Below, one piece after another: positions 25,801 through 35,122 of a stretch of 63,429 nt of DNA. Position numbers and translations under genes: made by a program. Source of the DNA: a virus; the IMG/VR virus record IMGVR_UViG_3300004448_000112, positions 1-63,429 of that record, one strand, 5' to 3'. Numbering within the stretch: position 1 is the first letter of the stretch; each line of letters starts with the position of its first letter. The notes under the pieces were generated by a model. It saw only the letters and a program-made list of their open reading frames with translations, did no database searches and was not told the origin of the DNA.

Positions 25801-28800
25801 GAATCTGTATCATTAGTTCTTGTGATACTGAATTGAGCACCAACTCCTATCGGAGTTCTGTTTGTGCCTGCAACATTTAATGCATTACCTGTTCCTGTGT
25901 TTGCTGTTCCTGTTGCTCCTGATACAGAAGTAACTGAACCTGTTGACACAGCATCTATACCTGCAATTGTGAATGTTAAATCATTTGTAGGAGAAGATCC
26001 AAAAACCGATGTACCTAATATTTTGAATACTTGGTCTGGTGCATGTCCGCTACCACCGTTAGCAACTGCTAATGTGTATGTACCTGAATTCAGTGTCACG
26101 TTCATTGATAATCCTGAAGGTGTTCTGTTTGATTTGTTTACATTTGTGAATGTTTGAGTATTCACTGCTGTTCCTGTCACAGTGTATGTGGCTATTGCAC
26201 CTCCTGTAACTGTATCAACTGCGATTGTTACATCATTGGCTGGCGTTAATCCACCTACTGCTGTTCCTAAAACTGTAATTGTGTCTGATCCTGCAAATGA
26301 GGCACCAGTGCCTGTGAATGTTGCTGTGTATGTTGTACCTGTTCTGTTAATGTTAATCACTGCACCTGTTCCTGAGCCCGTAGTGCTCCAAGTTACTGAT
26401 GTGTAATCTACATTGGCATCTGTGCGTGTTCCACTAATTGCTAAACTTGTAATTCCGCCATTGCCATCAACTGTTGCAATTGACACATATGCATCATTGG
26501 TTGGTGTTGCTCCACCTAAATCAGATCCACTAACAAATAATTGATCTCCTACTTTGTATCCTGATGTACCTTCTAATGCCGCTGTACCTGTTGCTGTAAT
26601 TGTTGCAATTGCACTGGCACCTGCGCCTGTAACTGTATCAACTGCGATTGATACATCATTGGCTGGTGTTGCTCCGCCTAAACTTGTTCCTAGAATTGTA
26701 AGTGTTTGTCCAACACCGTAGTTGTCACCAGCAGTGTTTAAAGTTACTGTGTAACCAGTTCCTGAAATTGCCACATCAAAACTAGCATTTGATCCTGTAA
26801 TGTTTGAACCTGTGTTTTGATTTGGATATGTTTGTGTGTTTACTGATGTTCCTGCTATTGTGAAAGTTAAAATTCCACCATTACCATCAACAGATCCAAT
26901 AGTTAGTGTTGCATCATTGGCTGGTGTTGCTCCGCCAAGTTGTGTTCCTGCAAACACAAGAGTTTCTGCCCCTGAATATCCTGAACCAATTGTTGTTACC
27001 ACAGCAGAGTATGCCGTGCCTGTTCTAGTTACTGTGAAGTTTGCTGTTACACCTCCAGCACTTGCTGTTGTGTATGTTGGTGAAACATAATTCACCGTTT
27101 GATCTGGTGCTGTTCCTGCCACATTGATTGTTTGAATTTCTCCTGAACCGCCTACAGCAGTTACTCTGATGTCTAAATTATTTGTGCCTGTTCCACCAAA
27201 TGTAGAACCTGCTATTCTTATAACATCGTTGGCAATGTATCCTGTTCCTGCTGTGTCAACTGTTACAGTGTATGTCGCTCCGTCTACATCTACATCAAAA
27301 ATTGCACCAGTACCAGATGCTCCTGCGTATGCTGATGTAGCCACGTCTGTGTATGAAGGACTGTTCAATGCCACTGTGTATGTTGATGCATTTTTTGTTA
27401 CATTTATTTGAGCACCTGTTCCTGCACCACCTTGGAACACTGGTGACACTGCTGATGCTGTGCCTGTGCCTGTGAATGATGTACCTGTGATGGATGCTGT
27501 TAAAATTTCTCCGCCAGTGTCTACTGATTCTACAGTTACAAAAGCATCATTGGCTGGTGTTGCTCCGCCTAAAATAGTACCACTTACAACAACAACATCA
27601 CCTACAGCATAATCTTGTCCAGTACCGTTTCCGCCGCCAGTCACTAATGATACAGAGTATGCTCCACCAACTCTGAATATGTCGAATCTTCCCAACTGTC
27701 CTGCTGGAGTATAATTTACACCTGCTAAATTTGCGTACTGAGTAACATCACCAATCAAGTTTTGATTTAATGGTGCACTCAATGTTAATTCGTTTCCTAC
27801 AACATTGATAATTGTTACTGCAAATCCGTCACCTCTGTCAATCACAGAGTTTTGAATAATTCCTGCAGAATCTGCCACAGTAATTGATGTTGCACCTGAT
27901 GAATAATCTCCTGTCACTGTGGGAGATGCTAATGCTCCACCAGTTCCATTAACTGCTGTAATCTGTGTACCTGTCTGAATTCCTGTTCCTGTAAGTGGTG
28001 CTCCTATTTCAGGTTGAACACCTGTGTACGGTAAAATTGTAGAACCTGATAGTGTTGCTAAACTGGTTACAAAATTTCCTGATGATCCATTTGATTGTAT
28101 ACTGAATGACGGAAATCCAATTGATGCACCTGTGTAAAAATCACCTTTTCTCAACTGAGTGAAATTTGTAGAAATTGTTGTAGGATTTACTGTTCCAACT
28201 TTTGCTTTTCCATAATAGTTAAAAACTGTTGATGATGGCACTGTGTTAACCACAAACGAACCTGCGGCTCTACTTGCACCTGCAACTGAGTTATCAAATC
28301 CTGTTATTGTAAACGGTTGTCCAGGCTCAAAACCATGTGGTCCAATTGTTGTTATTGTGATCAAAGATGAACCAATACCTGATGTTCCTGCTGAAGCATC
28401 TGATGCCACTGACGCTAAATCATAGTCAGTTCCTGGAACTTCATAAATTGAAGGATAACCTCTTTGTGTCGCAATTGCTTGCCACTTGGTTGGCTGAAGA
28501 CCATATTCAAAGTCAGCATCAAGCATTGACTCTGGTTGTGCAACCCTCAATCTTTCAATTGCATCTGTTCCAAAATCATATGGACGTGTTCTTATTTCAT
28601 CATCTTCAACAAAAATTTGTAATTGGTCTGTTACATCATCTGCAGATGTATCAGCATTTAAATATATAGTGGTGATTGTGTCATTGCCATGAAATGCTTT
28701 AGGAAAATCTGGATCAACAAATGCTGTTGGGTTTGATGTGTTTGTAGTAAATTCTCTTCTGTAAAAAGTTGTGGCGCCTTTTGCTGGATCATTGAATGTG

Positions 28801-29921
28801 TATAAAACTGCATTCGATGTAGCATTTGTGATCAATAATAGTTCTGCTAATTCCACTCTTTCAGGAATTTTTACACTTGAAATTCCATTGTTGATCTGTG
28901 TTGGTAAATTATCTAATCCGTTTTCAATTACATCTGTAATTATTCCAAACAAAGTAGTCACTCTTGCAGTGGCTCCTGCTTCACCTGGTGTACCTAATAT
29001 TGTTTGTTGTGTTACCACCGGTGATTGTTTTGACGTAAAAGCAACACCTGGTATCACATAACTATTAATGATATTTTTTATTTCATTTTTTACCTGTAAT
29101 TCAGGTTGTTTATCACCATTTAATACTGATACTGTACCAACCCAATAAGTTGATGCATTAAATCTTGATTGTTGATTTCCGCCATATCTTATGTCTGTTA
29201 ATATACCATCAATGTTATAGCCCATGTCTCTTTCACATAGAGCACTGTCATAAGTAAAATTGGCAAACGCATACACAGAACTTGATAGTGCTGGTAAATT
29301 TAAAATGCCGTTATCCACAACATTATCGATCACAGCCATGTTTGCCGCAAATGATGTTTTACCATTTGTTTCTGCATTTGATCCTGTGGAGTCTTGTGAT
29401 AATCCATCTCCATTAATTGTGCCGTATGCTAATCCTGTGAAAATATATAAATCTATAATTTGTTTGGCTTTTGTCCAATATGCTAATTCAGGTTCACCAG
29501 CAGATGCCAGTTGAAGTACTCCGTCTACATAATAAGTTTGTGATTGTGTTCTAATATTTTCATTACCACCATATCTCATATCAAGATATGCTGATTGTAA
29601 AACTTTTTCTAAATCATTTTTAATTTGTGTTGCTGTGGCAGTGTAACCGGCAAACGGTGCAATGTTTCCAGCAACTTGTACAGCCACCCATGCCGCCGTT
29701 TCTGCTTTTACATATTCTCTGTTGTTAAGATATCTTAATGTTGCATTTGGATATAAATTTGCCGCTGTGTCTTGAGTAATTTTAAAATCTAAGAAAGCAT
29801 TGGATTCATCTTTTAACCATTCTTTGTTGGCATTGATTTGTGCCCATGCATTGGGATAAAGGTTTCCAGATTGTGGTATTCCTGGTGTAAATTTGTATGT
29901 GTTAATACGTTTTTTTGCCAT
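22887..29921 (-). CDS. Giant repetitive virion structural protein (2344 aa), probable adhesin/fibre
   Basis: The largest gene here. Residues 1-~400 hold repeated helical/beta modules with C...D...D...GGN signatures (DMRYGGNENIR; CERDMGYN then DIRYGGNQQSR near residue 227). Residues ~750-1430 contain about eight ~85-95-aa repeats, each with a GG-TPANDV-type core followed by DTV-GG and a TGTA tail, a long beta-rich stalk. The C-terminal ~700 residues contain further small beta domains, a YIDNEVITFTGI stretch and a compact end (ending RWSEAQA). No signal peptide is present. It is likely a tail fibre or large decoration protein. Repeats are almost identical at the DNA level in places. The role is inferred from composition and neighbours. 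Confidence 0.82.
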   Translation of the reverse strand: MAKKRINTYKFTPGIPQSGNLYPNAWAQINANKEWLKDESNAFLDFKITQDTAANLYPNATLRYLNNREYVKAETAAWVAVQVAGNIAPFAGYTATATQIKNDLEKVLQSAYLDMRYGGNENIRTQSQTYYVDGVLQLASAGEPELAYWTKAKQIIDLYIFTGLAYGTINGDGLSQDSTGSNAETNGKTSFAANMAVIDNVVDNGILNLPALSSSVYAFANFTYDSALCERDMGYNIDGILTDIRYGGNQQSRFNASTYWVGTVSVLNGDKQPELQVKNEIKNIINSYVIPGVAFTSKQSPVVTQQTILGTPGEAGATARVTTLFGIITDVIENGLDNLPTQINNGISSVKIPERVELAELLLITNATSNAVLYTFNDPAKGATTFYRREFTTNTSNPTAFVDPDFPKAFHGNDTITTIYLNADTSADDVTDQLQIFVEDDEIRTRPYDFGTDAIERLRVAQPESMLDADFEYGLQPTKWQAIATQRGYPSIYEVPGTDYDLASVASDASAGTSGIGSSLITITTIGPHGFEPGQPFTITGFDNSVAGASRAAGSFVVNTVPSSTVFNYYGKAKVGTVNPTTISTNFTQLRKGDFYTGASIGFPSFSIQSNGSSGNFVTSLATLSGSTILPYTGVQPEIGAPLTGTGIQTGTQITAVNGTGGALASPTVTGDYSSGATSITVADSAGIIQNSVIDRGDGFAVTIINVVGNELTLSAPLNQNLIGDVTQYANLAGVNYTPAGQLGRFDIFRVGGAYSVSLVTGGGNGTGQDYAVGDVVVVSGTILGGATPANDAFVTVESVDTGGEILTASITGTSFTGTGTASAVSPVFQGGAGTGAQINVTKNASTYTVALNSPSYTDVATSAYAGASGTGAIFDVDVDGATYTVTVDTAGTGYIANDVIRIAGSTFGGTGTNNLDIRVTAVGGSGEIQTINVAGTAPDQTVNYVSPTYTTASAGGVTANFTVTRTGTAYSAVVTTIGSGYSGAETLVFAGTQLGGATPANDATLTIGSVDGNGGILTFTIAGTSVNTQTYPNQNTGSNITGSNASFDVAISGTGYTVTLNTAGDNYGVGQTLTILGTSLGGATPANDVSIAVDTVTGAGASAIATITATGTAALEGTSGYKVGDQLFVSGSDLGGATPTNDAYVSIATVDGNGGITSLAISGTRTDANVDYTSVTWSTTGSGTGAVININRTGTTYTATFTGTGASFAGSDTITVLGTAVGGLTPANDVTIAVDTVTGGAIATYTVTGTAVNTQTFTNVNKSNRTPSGLSMNVTLNSGTYTLAVANGGSGHAPDQVFKILGTSVFGSSPTNDLTFTIAGIDAVSTGSVTSVSGATGTANTGTGNALNVAGTNRTPIGVGAQFSITRTNDTDSSTAYTECQVVQEGSNYGVGDKIIISGSSLGGTTPANDVTVQIQSVSSFGGALSNTHSGTAVGGTGLSVYSSVTTSDPVSQAIPLSSTISYSALATMRVNFTTPHGLVPGNAFLVVIQSDDGANNHILASGPFLATSIPSTTSLTYQVRSPGAITDAGWQGSIYGRPDSFFVHRPFDGGVQLGTGGPAHGAQAIRQSKKYIRYQSGKGCMYTTGALFAPSYDILNITADGISAGSTISVTTDDVDHNLQVGAVVRLVGVATSGYDGQYTITAVTNERTFTVIAQITLGGTTPEFTDQPQVSLYQWNGATVRSGIFDDQNGIFWEYDGQNTNAVQRTATRQLAGTVTVTPNSNSVTGVGTRFREQVKAGDRVVVRGMTHVVSSVTNNTTMSVTPDYRGVNTSAGVKMCAVVDKKAKQSEFNKDVLDGTGPSGYNWDVSKMQMIGIQFSWYGAGFIDWMTRGQKGNFIFVHRMRNSNVNTEAFMRTGNQPVRYEVTNEGPGAKLIENMDSTQTTLTVEDASFLPQTGGTVYIDNEVITFTGITGDTLTGCTRAAQLTNFAAGATRNYSAGAAAAHFRNTGVVLISNTASPIISHWGSAYLTDGNFDEDRGYLFSYSGTGLNLSTIRQTVFLMRLAPSVSNALTGDLGDRDLLNRAQLLLDGIEITTEPISGGGVQGQLVIQGIINPQNYPIDPADIGWTGLQGTAQGGQPSFAEIAPGGSVNWNGGASTTQATADTQAEMTSTSNHWFNLGGNRNYAYFLEAEWENKGHVVGMRVTSAQFPSNTVVTQIQNNGSYYFVRFSNRHTGITGGDAVTFAYGGAQADSNFLFFDPTSWEAAGAVSGTEVDTATTTEFPPGSTVQSVQAKTVFGSTEYYRVDFNQSFTGTIAAASSISFSFGQPPYAQPGETIFSFVAQPGERATLGLDKIKALTNTTLGGRGTFPNGPDVLAINVFRTAGAGNVSSTITLRWSEAQA
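25650..27620 (-). repeat. Eight GG-TPANDV stalk repeats in the giant protein
   Basis: About eight protein repeats (cores GGATPANDA, GGATPANDV, GGATPTND, GGLTPANDV, GSSPTND, GGTTPANDV and similar). DNA such as CATCATTGGCTGGTGTTGC recurs almost unchanged, so some copies are recent or homogenised. Confidence 0.85.
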
Positions 29922-29927
29922 TCTTTT

Positions 29928-31790
29928 CTATACTCCTAATGCTATCGCTAACACTGTGGCTGTGTTATCGACATACTGCTTTTTAGTAACATCATTTGCA
30001 CTTGTCGGATTGTTTGTCACGGTTGCTTGTGTAAATGCCGCCGACGTTGCAGATGTTAATCCTATTGTAGTGTTATTTAACGTTCCTTGCGAAGAATTCA
30101 ATGTCGAAAAGGTTCCATTTCTTGGTATTACAGACCCTATTGTAACATTGTCTACAACACCAACGTCTGTTGGTCTTACTGTGAGCGTTCCACCTGCTTG
30201 TGGACTCAATGTTACGTCAGCATTGGGTGTTAAACTAACCTGACCACTGGTTGATAAATTTTGTGCATTGATATTCATGTTGGTGATTGTTCCTACTGTG
30301 GCAGGATTTATAGTGACTGTGCCTGTTCCAGTAGGTTTTAATCTTATTTCTGCATTGACGCCTTCTGCTAATAAATCGCCAGTATCTAATATCGAACTGA
30401 AAACACCTGCTCCAATAATACTTGGCTGGGCCACAGTAAGTGTACCATAAGGAGTACCATCTGAGTCTGCATAAAAAATTGAATCTGGAGCATCAACAGG
30501 AACAGCATAAGTTAACGTTCCTGATTGTTTTCCTTGAGCTTCTGCTTCTGTTAAAGTTGTTGCAACTGGAATATTTAAATATGAGCTTGTAGCAATAGAT
30601 GTGTTAATTCTTTGTCTAATAGAGTTTTGATATGTTGTAAAATTGCTGGCAACTCCTGTGAAAGCATACATTCTTATTGAATTATTATCATAAGAATAAC
30701 TTAGGCTTCCGTCTGCTTCTGTGGTTCCTGCTAGTAGTTTAGTTTCAATTGTGCCATCTGCTTGAGCCATTCCATACACAGTATCTTCTGCACTGTAAAA
30801 TTCTTGTCCAGCAATAGTTCCACCATTGAAAAGAAATTGTAAATCATCTTTACCATTAAACATTAATATATTTTTACTACCTAGTGGTGTGACGCTTGTC
30901 CAATTTATAACAGTTGAATTATCTTGGTTTTGAGGATCTAATGTGTAATTGTAAAAAGTATGATCTGTTGAAAGGTATTGATCACTATTTAATAATCCAT
31001 TAAATGTAATAATAGTTTTCACTGATGCATTTTGTGAATAGTTTGTATATTGTAATGCCAATTGGGCTCCATTACCATACCCTATTATTGTGATATCTCT
31101 TGTGTCCACATTGTCGTATTGACTAAAACTAGAAATTATAGAATCAATTAACGCAATGTCATTTGCTTTTGATGTTTGATAACCCACATTCCATTCATTG
31201 CCGTATCCTTGTGGAGCAATTAAAATTTTGTCTGAGATAAAGTTTACATTTGTAATACCGTTTGCTTGAGTAAATCCTTTATCATGTAATGAAATTACAA
31301 CTGGAATTTTTTTACCTTCTAGTGGTGTACCTGTTGTGATAGGTACTACTACTTGAGCAGTTCTATTGTACCCTGTTTGCTGTTGTTCCCAAGTCTGAGG
31401 AAAAGTTAACGTGCTTGATTGTAAATTTAATCCTGTAACTGTGTTGGTATGAGATAATCCTTCATTATATAACTGTCCTGGAATGGTATTATTAGCAACA
31501 TCTGGTTTGTAAACGTTAAAAGCAAGACTGGATGTATCTATAACAAATGTATAAGTTGTTCCTCTTTCTACAGTAATACCTGGATTATCTCCGGCAACTG
31601 CAACTCCTTTGTTTAAAATTGTAAATTCACCTGCAGTTTCATTTATGTTAAAATCTGGTGCAGGTGGAATAACTGGAGGAGTGTATGTATTTGTGATAGT
31701 ACGTACTGTGACATTTCCGTTTACATCAACCGTGAATCCTGGTGATGAATATCCGTAATCTGTTTCAAAAGGTTTAAAAACTACTGCCAT
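29928..31790 (-). CDS. Tail fibre-like protein with a catalytically inactive alpha/beta-hydrolase insertion
   Basis: 620 aa. Residues ~50-130 (ITVERGTTYTFVIDTSS, LYNEG, SSTLTFP) and ~422-455 (QSGTLTYAVPVDAPDSIFY) look like the two halves of a cupredoxin-like beta sandwich. Between them (~145-405) is an esterase-like alpha/beta hydrolase: VVISLHDKG, APQGYGNEW, DITIIGYGNGAQLALQY and FNGKDDLQFL. The nucleophile elbow is GYGNG, so Ser is replaced by Gly239, and no clear catalytic His is seen; it is probably binding-only. The C-terminus has fibre repeats ending in KKQYVDNTATV, as in T4-type fibres. A late box lies 13 nt upstream of the ATG. Confidence 0.78.
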   Translation of the reverse strand: MAVVFKPFETDYGYSSPGFTVDVNGNVTVRTITNTYTPPVIPPAPDFNINETAGEFTILNKGVAVAGDNPGITVERGTTYTFVIDTSSLAFNVYKPDVANNTIPGQLYNEGLSHTNTVTGLNLQSSTLTFPQTWEQQQTGYNRTAQVVVPITTGTPLEGKKIPVVISLHDKGFTQANGITNVNFISDKILIAPQGYGNEWNVGYQTSKANDIALIDSIISSFSQYDNVDTRDITIIGYGNGAQLALQYTNYSQNASVKTIITFNGLLNSDQYLSTDHTFYNYTLDPQNQDNSTVINWTSVTPLGSKNILMFNGKDDLQFLFNGGTIAGQEFYSAEDTVYGMAQADGTIETKLLAGTTEADGSLSYSYDNNSIRMYAFTGVASNFTTYQNSIRQRINTSIATSSYLNIPVATTLTEAEAQGKQSGTLTYAVPVDAPDSIFYADSDGTPYGTLTVAQPSIIGAGVFSSILDTGDLLAEGVNAEIRLKPTGTGTVTINPATVGTITNMNINAQNLSTSGQVSLTPNADVTLSPQAGGTLTVRPTDVGVVDNVTIGSVIPRNGTFSTLNSSQGTLNNTTIGLTSATSAAFTQATVTNNPTSANDVTKKQYVDNTATVLAIALGV

Positions 31791-31803
31791 TGTGCTATAT
31801 CCA

Positions 31804-31811
31804 TATTTATT
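31804..31811 (-). promoter_or_regulatory. Late promoter box AATAAATA before the 620-aa fibre
   Basis: Box 13 nt upstream of the ATG at 31790; GGATA lies between. Confidence 0.6.
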
Positions 31812-32244
31812 ATTCTGTTACTTGTGAGCCTCCAACCAAAGCATTCAGTGTAGCAAAATATGTTGCACCAAAAATAATTTTAGAACCAGTATATTTCTCT
31901 GTGGCACTTTTATCTTCTGGATTTATTTTGATTCTAACATATGAATTGTTAACTTCACTATCGATCTTGATTAATTTATTGCCTAAATTTGATCTACCAT
32001 ATATTGATAGACTGCTTTGATTTGGACTTGCTGATACAAGTACTTTTAAAACTTCTTTATTGTTTGTGTCGTAATCCACACTGATTGTGTATTCTGCTGT
32101 TGCGAACGTATTGACGTGCCATTGGTCTAAAACCAACCCTTCTTCAACTACTGAATATGGACCATTGTAAGACAGGTTTAACCCGTTCTTCATTAACAGA
32201 GTATTTCTGTCACCTTTTCCAAAAAATCTTGATACATCAAACAT
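31810..32244 (-). CDS. Small beta-rich structural protein, function unknown
   Basis: 144 aa, starting MFDVSRFFGKGDRNTLLMKNG and then mostly beta strands. No motif recognised. It sits upstream of the fibre gene, overlapping its promoter, and has its own late box and an AAGGA site; probably a fibre-associated or adaptor protein. Confidence 0.7.
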   Translation of the reverse strand: MFDVSRFFGKGDRNTLLMKNGLNLSYNGPYSVVEEGLVLDQWHVNTFATAEYTISVDYDTNNKEVLKVLVSASPNQSSLSIYGRSNLGNKLIKIDSEVNNSYVRIKINPEDKSATEKYTGSKIIFGATYFATLNALVGGSQVTE

Positions 32245-32267
32245 ATAGAATAATCCTTATTATAGTG

Positions 32268-32275
32268 TATTTACC
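32268..32275 (-). promoter_or_regulatory. Late promoter box GGTAAATA before the 144-aa protein
   Basis: Box 23 nt upstream of ATG 32244, with an AAGGA ribosome site in the leader. Confidence 0.65.
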
Positions 32276-32313
32276 TAATCTAGAACTATTGTATTACTAC
32301 TGTATTTTGGGTA

Positions 32314-33294
32314 TTACTGCTTGTTTTTACTGTGTTTAAGCATCTTTTCTACAGACCTGATAACTTTGTCTTCTGATTGATCATCCATAGCCATAATCCC
32401 TTCGTTTGTTCTGTCACTGAACTCATCTGAAGTGATTCTTATAGGCGAATATACTCTATCTTCTAATCCAAGGTCAATAATGTCGACATTATCTGAATCA
32501 GGAAATGATGTGTTTATAGGATATGTAGAACCTATTAATACTGTGGAAGTTCCGTTGAATGCATATGCAATGTGTTGTCCAACTGAGTCACAACCAACAA
32601 AGTGATTTGCTTGTTTTATGACAGCCATCCATATTCTTATGTGTACATTCATTGGTGTTGCCACGGGAGACGACATGTGTTTTTTAAATTCCAATGGGAA
32701 TTCACTCATCATCATAACTCCATACTTTTTAGATAGTTTTCTTACAATGCTCCAAACATTTTTTAGTTCTATACTTCTACCAGTAACATCTGCGATGTCT
32801 GGCTGTTTGTCTTCTTTCATCTGTTTTTCAGTTAAATTTTCAGGATGAGCACTTCTTCCAAATGGCTGGACCACAACAATTTTGTCTTTGCCTGTTTTGT
32901 CTTTTACTTCAGCAATCATTTTTCTTGCCATAAGTAATTCTTCTTTGCTTAATCTTATAGTTGGTTTGGGTAAATCTCTAATGCCTTTGTTGTTGATGGC
33001 AATATCGTATGCTTGAGCAAGACTACATTTTTGATTATAATATTCCCAAATTCTGTATGGTTCAGGACTAATTAATTCTCGATCTTTAAGCAACTCTTGA
33101 AATAGGTTTTTGTGCCAACTGTCGTATGCTTTAAAATACAGTTTAGGATGACCTTTAAAAGCATCAGTTCCACCTTCGCAAACTAATATAGGATCTTTTT
33201 CAGGATTTTCTTCGAGGTATTTTTCCACTGCTGGAATAGAACTGATCATTCTGCCAGCACCGCCGTTTAAAAATATTGCTGTTTTTTTACTCAT
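32314..33294 (-). CDS. GT9-like glycosyltransferase (heptosyltransferase family), copy B
   Basis: 326 aa with the two-lobed GT-B layout of the GT9 family: N-terminal AIFLNGGAGRMISSIPAVEKY, and a C-terminal nucleotide-sugar lobe with VVVQPFGRS, then FVGCDSVGQHIAYAFNGTS (residues ~231-250) and IGSTYP, like the DSG-x-HLA...GPT site of ADP-heptose:LPS heptosyltransferases. It is a paralogue of the protein at 35123-36076, sharing SPEPYR, NQKC-AQA and INNKGIRDLPK. The gene overlaps the carbamoyltransferase stop by 4 nt. Donor may be the ADP-heptose made by HldE/HldD; inference. Confidence 0.82.
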   Translation of the reverse strand: MSKKTAIFLNGGAGRMISSIPAVEKYLEENPEKDPILVCEGGTDAFKGHPKLYFKAYDSWHKNLFQELLKDRELISPEPYRIWEYYNQKCSLAQAYDIAINNKGIRDLPKPTIRLSKEELLMARKMIAEVKDKTGKDKIVVVQPFGRSAHPENLTEKQMKEDKQPDIADVTGRSIELKNVWSIVRKLSKKYGVMMMSEFPLEFKKHMSSPVATPMNVHIRIWMAVIKQANHFVGCDSVGQHIAYAFNGTSTVLIGSTYPINTSFPDSDNVDIIDLGLEDRVYSPIRITSDEFSDRTNEGIMAMDDQSEDKVIRSVEKMLKHSKNKQ

Positions 33295-35120
33295 TTGTTT
33301 GCTACCTTTATCAGTTTTCCGTATTCGGGTAAAAACAAGTATTCTATTTCACTGTTTACTAATGTTCTTACAGCATCATCTAATGTTTCTACTAATGGTT
33401 CACCGCCTAAATTAAATGACGTATTGAAAATTATAGGACATTCTGTTTGTTTATGAAACTCTTTTATTAAATCATAATACAACGGATTTTGTTCTCTTTT
33501 TACAGATTGTATTCTACAAGTTCCGTCAACGTGAATAATACTAGGTATTTTTTCTCCAATTCCTGGTTGACAATTTACTGCATACATCATGTGAGGTGTT
33601 TCGTCCATTCCTCTTAAATCAAACCATTCATGCACGTATTCGTGTAATATAGTTCCAGCAAAAGGTCTAAAGTATTCTCTGTGTTTAACTTTGTTAACGT
33701 GATCTTTACCATCTGGATCTCTTGGATCGTATAATATTGATCTATTACCTAATGCTCTAGGTCCGTTTTCACTGGCTCCTTGGAACACTGAAACAATATT
33801 CTTGTCAGTAATAATTTTTACAACTTCTTCATTGGTTGCATCTGTAAGTTCAACACCTTCTTGATTACATGCTATTTCAATCTGTTCTGCTGAATATGTT
33901 CTTTTTGGTCCAAGGTATAACGTTGGTTCGTCTACTTTCTTTTCTTTAGACTGTGTAAGACTGTAATAAAATAACATTGCCGCACCCATTGCCGTTCCAG
34001 CATCGTTTGAAACTGGCTCAGCATAAAAGTTTATGCCGTCTTTCTTTAAGTGTTCTAAATAATAATAATTGGCAACACAGTTAAGTCCGTATCCTCCTGA
34101 AAATACAACGTTTTTACAACCACTCAGTTGTACTGCTTTGTAGATTAAATCCAAACATTCTTTTTGTGATTCTTTTTGAACTGCGTATGCTAGATCTCTT
34201 CTATTTTGTAATGTTGTCCAATCTTCTTTTTTATCTGATGCAGGATTTTCATCGATGAAAGGATAAAGTCCACTGTTAACTATTGAGGCATTGGGATATG
34301 TTGGTATAATAAAATTTCTATCTGATAAAGAATAGTATCCTTCTTTCTTAAAAAGTTTAGGAACCATGTCATTTGGTTTACCATATGGAAATAGTCCCAT
34401 TGTTTTGCCTGCTTCAATTGCCGAGAATCCACAATACTGTGTAACTGCTTCGTAAACTTTTACAATTCCTGCTTTGTCTGTGAACAGTGCTTGGTGTGTC
34501 TTACCAGGTTCACCTATGGAATCAGAAGCAAAGTCTGGATAAAATGCTCCTGGACTTGCTTCTCCCGTACCATAATGTTTGTACAGTGCGAAAATATCAT
34601 TGGGATAATCACAACTGAAAATACTTTCAACTTCAAACACAGTTGTTTCACCAGAGATACTGTTCTTAACTGGAATAAAAGTTCCAGCACCGTCAACTAT
34701 TACTGCTACTGCTTTGTCAAATCCTGATCTATAAAAAGCACAAGCGGCATGTAATTTGTGATGAATGTGTGATAAATCTATTACTTGAGGATGTTTTTGT
34801 TCTTGCACATATCTGTCAATTAATCCTAATTTCCTTGCTATACCTGTGTAAACATCATCTCCTGAATAATCTACTCTACCTGTTGATCTATCATCTAAAC
34901 TTTGTGTGTGAGCAACAACTAGATAATCAATTTTATCTGTATACTTCAATATTTCTACCATTGATGCATATGGTCCACCATCATATTTTCTTCTAGATAA
35001 ACGTTCTTCTTCTATTGAAAAAACCACTTCACCGTCTTTTAAAAGACAAACACCTGCATTATGCCCTCTGGCTATTGCGGCAATATATCCTGTTTTATTA
35101 TATTTTTCTATATCATCCAT
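33291..35120 (-). CDS. NodU/CmcH-type carbamoyltransferase
   Basis: 609 aa. These enzymes move a carbamoyl group from carbamoyl phosphate (via carbamoyl-AMP) onto a sugar or antibiotic hydroxyl. The N-terminal domain has ARGHNAGVCLLKDGEVVFSIEEERLSRRK, the metal-site HIHHKLHAACAF (~residues 117-126) and VIVDGAGT; the C-terminal YrdC-like part has QGASENGPRALGNRSILYDP (~450) and ends with FNLGGEPLVETLDDA. All expected blocks are present. It is flanked by two GT9-like genes, so its target is likely the sugar these transfer. GAGGA precedes the ATG. Confidence 0.92.
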   Translation of the reverse strand: MDDIEKYNKTGYIAAIARGHNAGVCLLKDGEVVFSIEEERLSRRKYDGGPYASMVEILKYTDKIDYLVVAHTQSLDDRSTGRVDYSGDDVYTGIARKLGLIDRYVQEQKHPQVIDLSHIHHKLHAACAFYRSGFDKAVAVIVDGAGTFIPVKNSISGETTVFEVESIFSCDYPNDIFALYKHYGTGEASPGAFYPDFASDSIGEPGKTHQALFTDKAGIVKVYEAVTQYCGFSAIEAGKTMGLFPYGKPNDMVPKLFKKEGYYSLSDRNFIIPTYPNASIVNSGLYPFIDENPASDKKEDWTTLQNRRDLAYAVQKESQKECLDLIYKAVQLSGCKNVVFSGGYGLNCVANYYYLEHLKKDGINFYAEPVSNDAGTAMGAAMLFYYSLTQSKEKKVDEPTLYLGPKRTYSAEQIEIACNQEGVELTDATNEEVVKIITDKNIVSVFQGASENGPRALGNRSILYDPRDPDGKDHVNKVKHREYFRPFAGTILHEYVHEWFDLRGMDETPHMMYAVNCQPGIGEKIPSIIHVDGTCRIQSVKREQNPLYYDLIKEFHKQTECPIIFNTSFNLGGEPLVETLDDAVRTLVNSEIEYLFLPEYGKLIKVANK

Positions 35121-35122
35121 TG

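Noticed and set aside
25650-27620. Recurring CATCATTGGCTGG-type DNA as a CRISPR array
   Set aside because: Repeats are ~260-290 nt apart, in one reading frame, and encode the TPANDV protein module.
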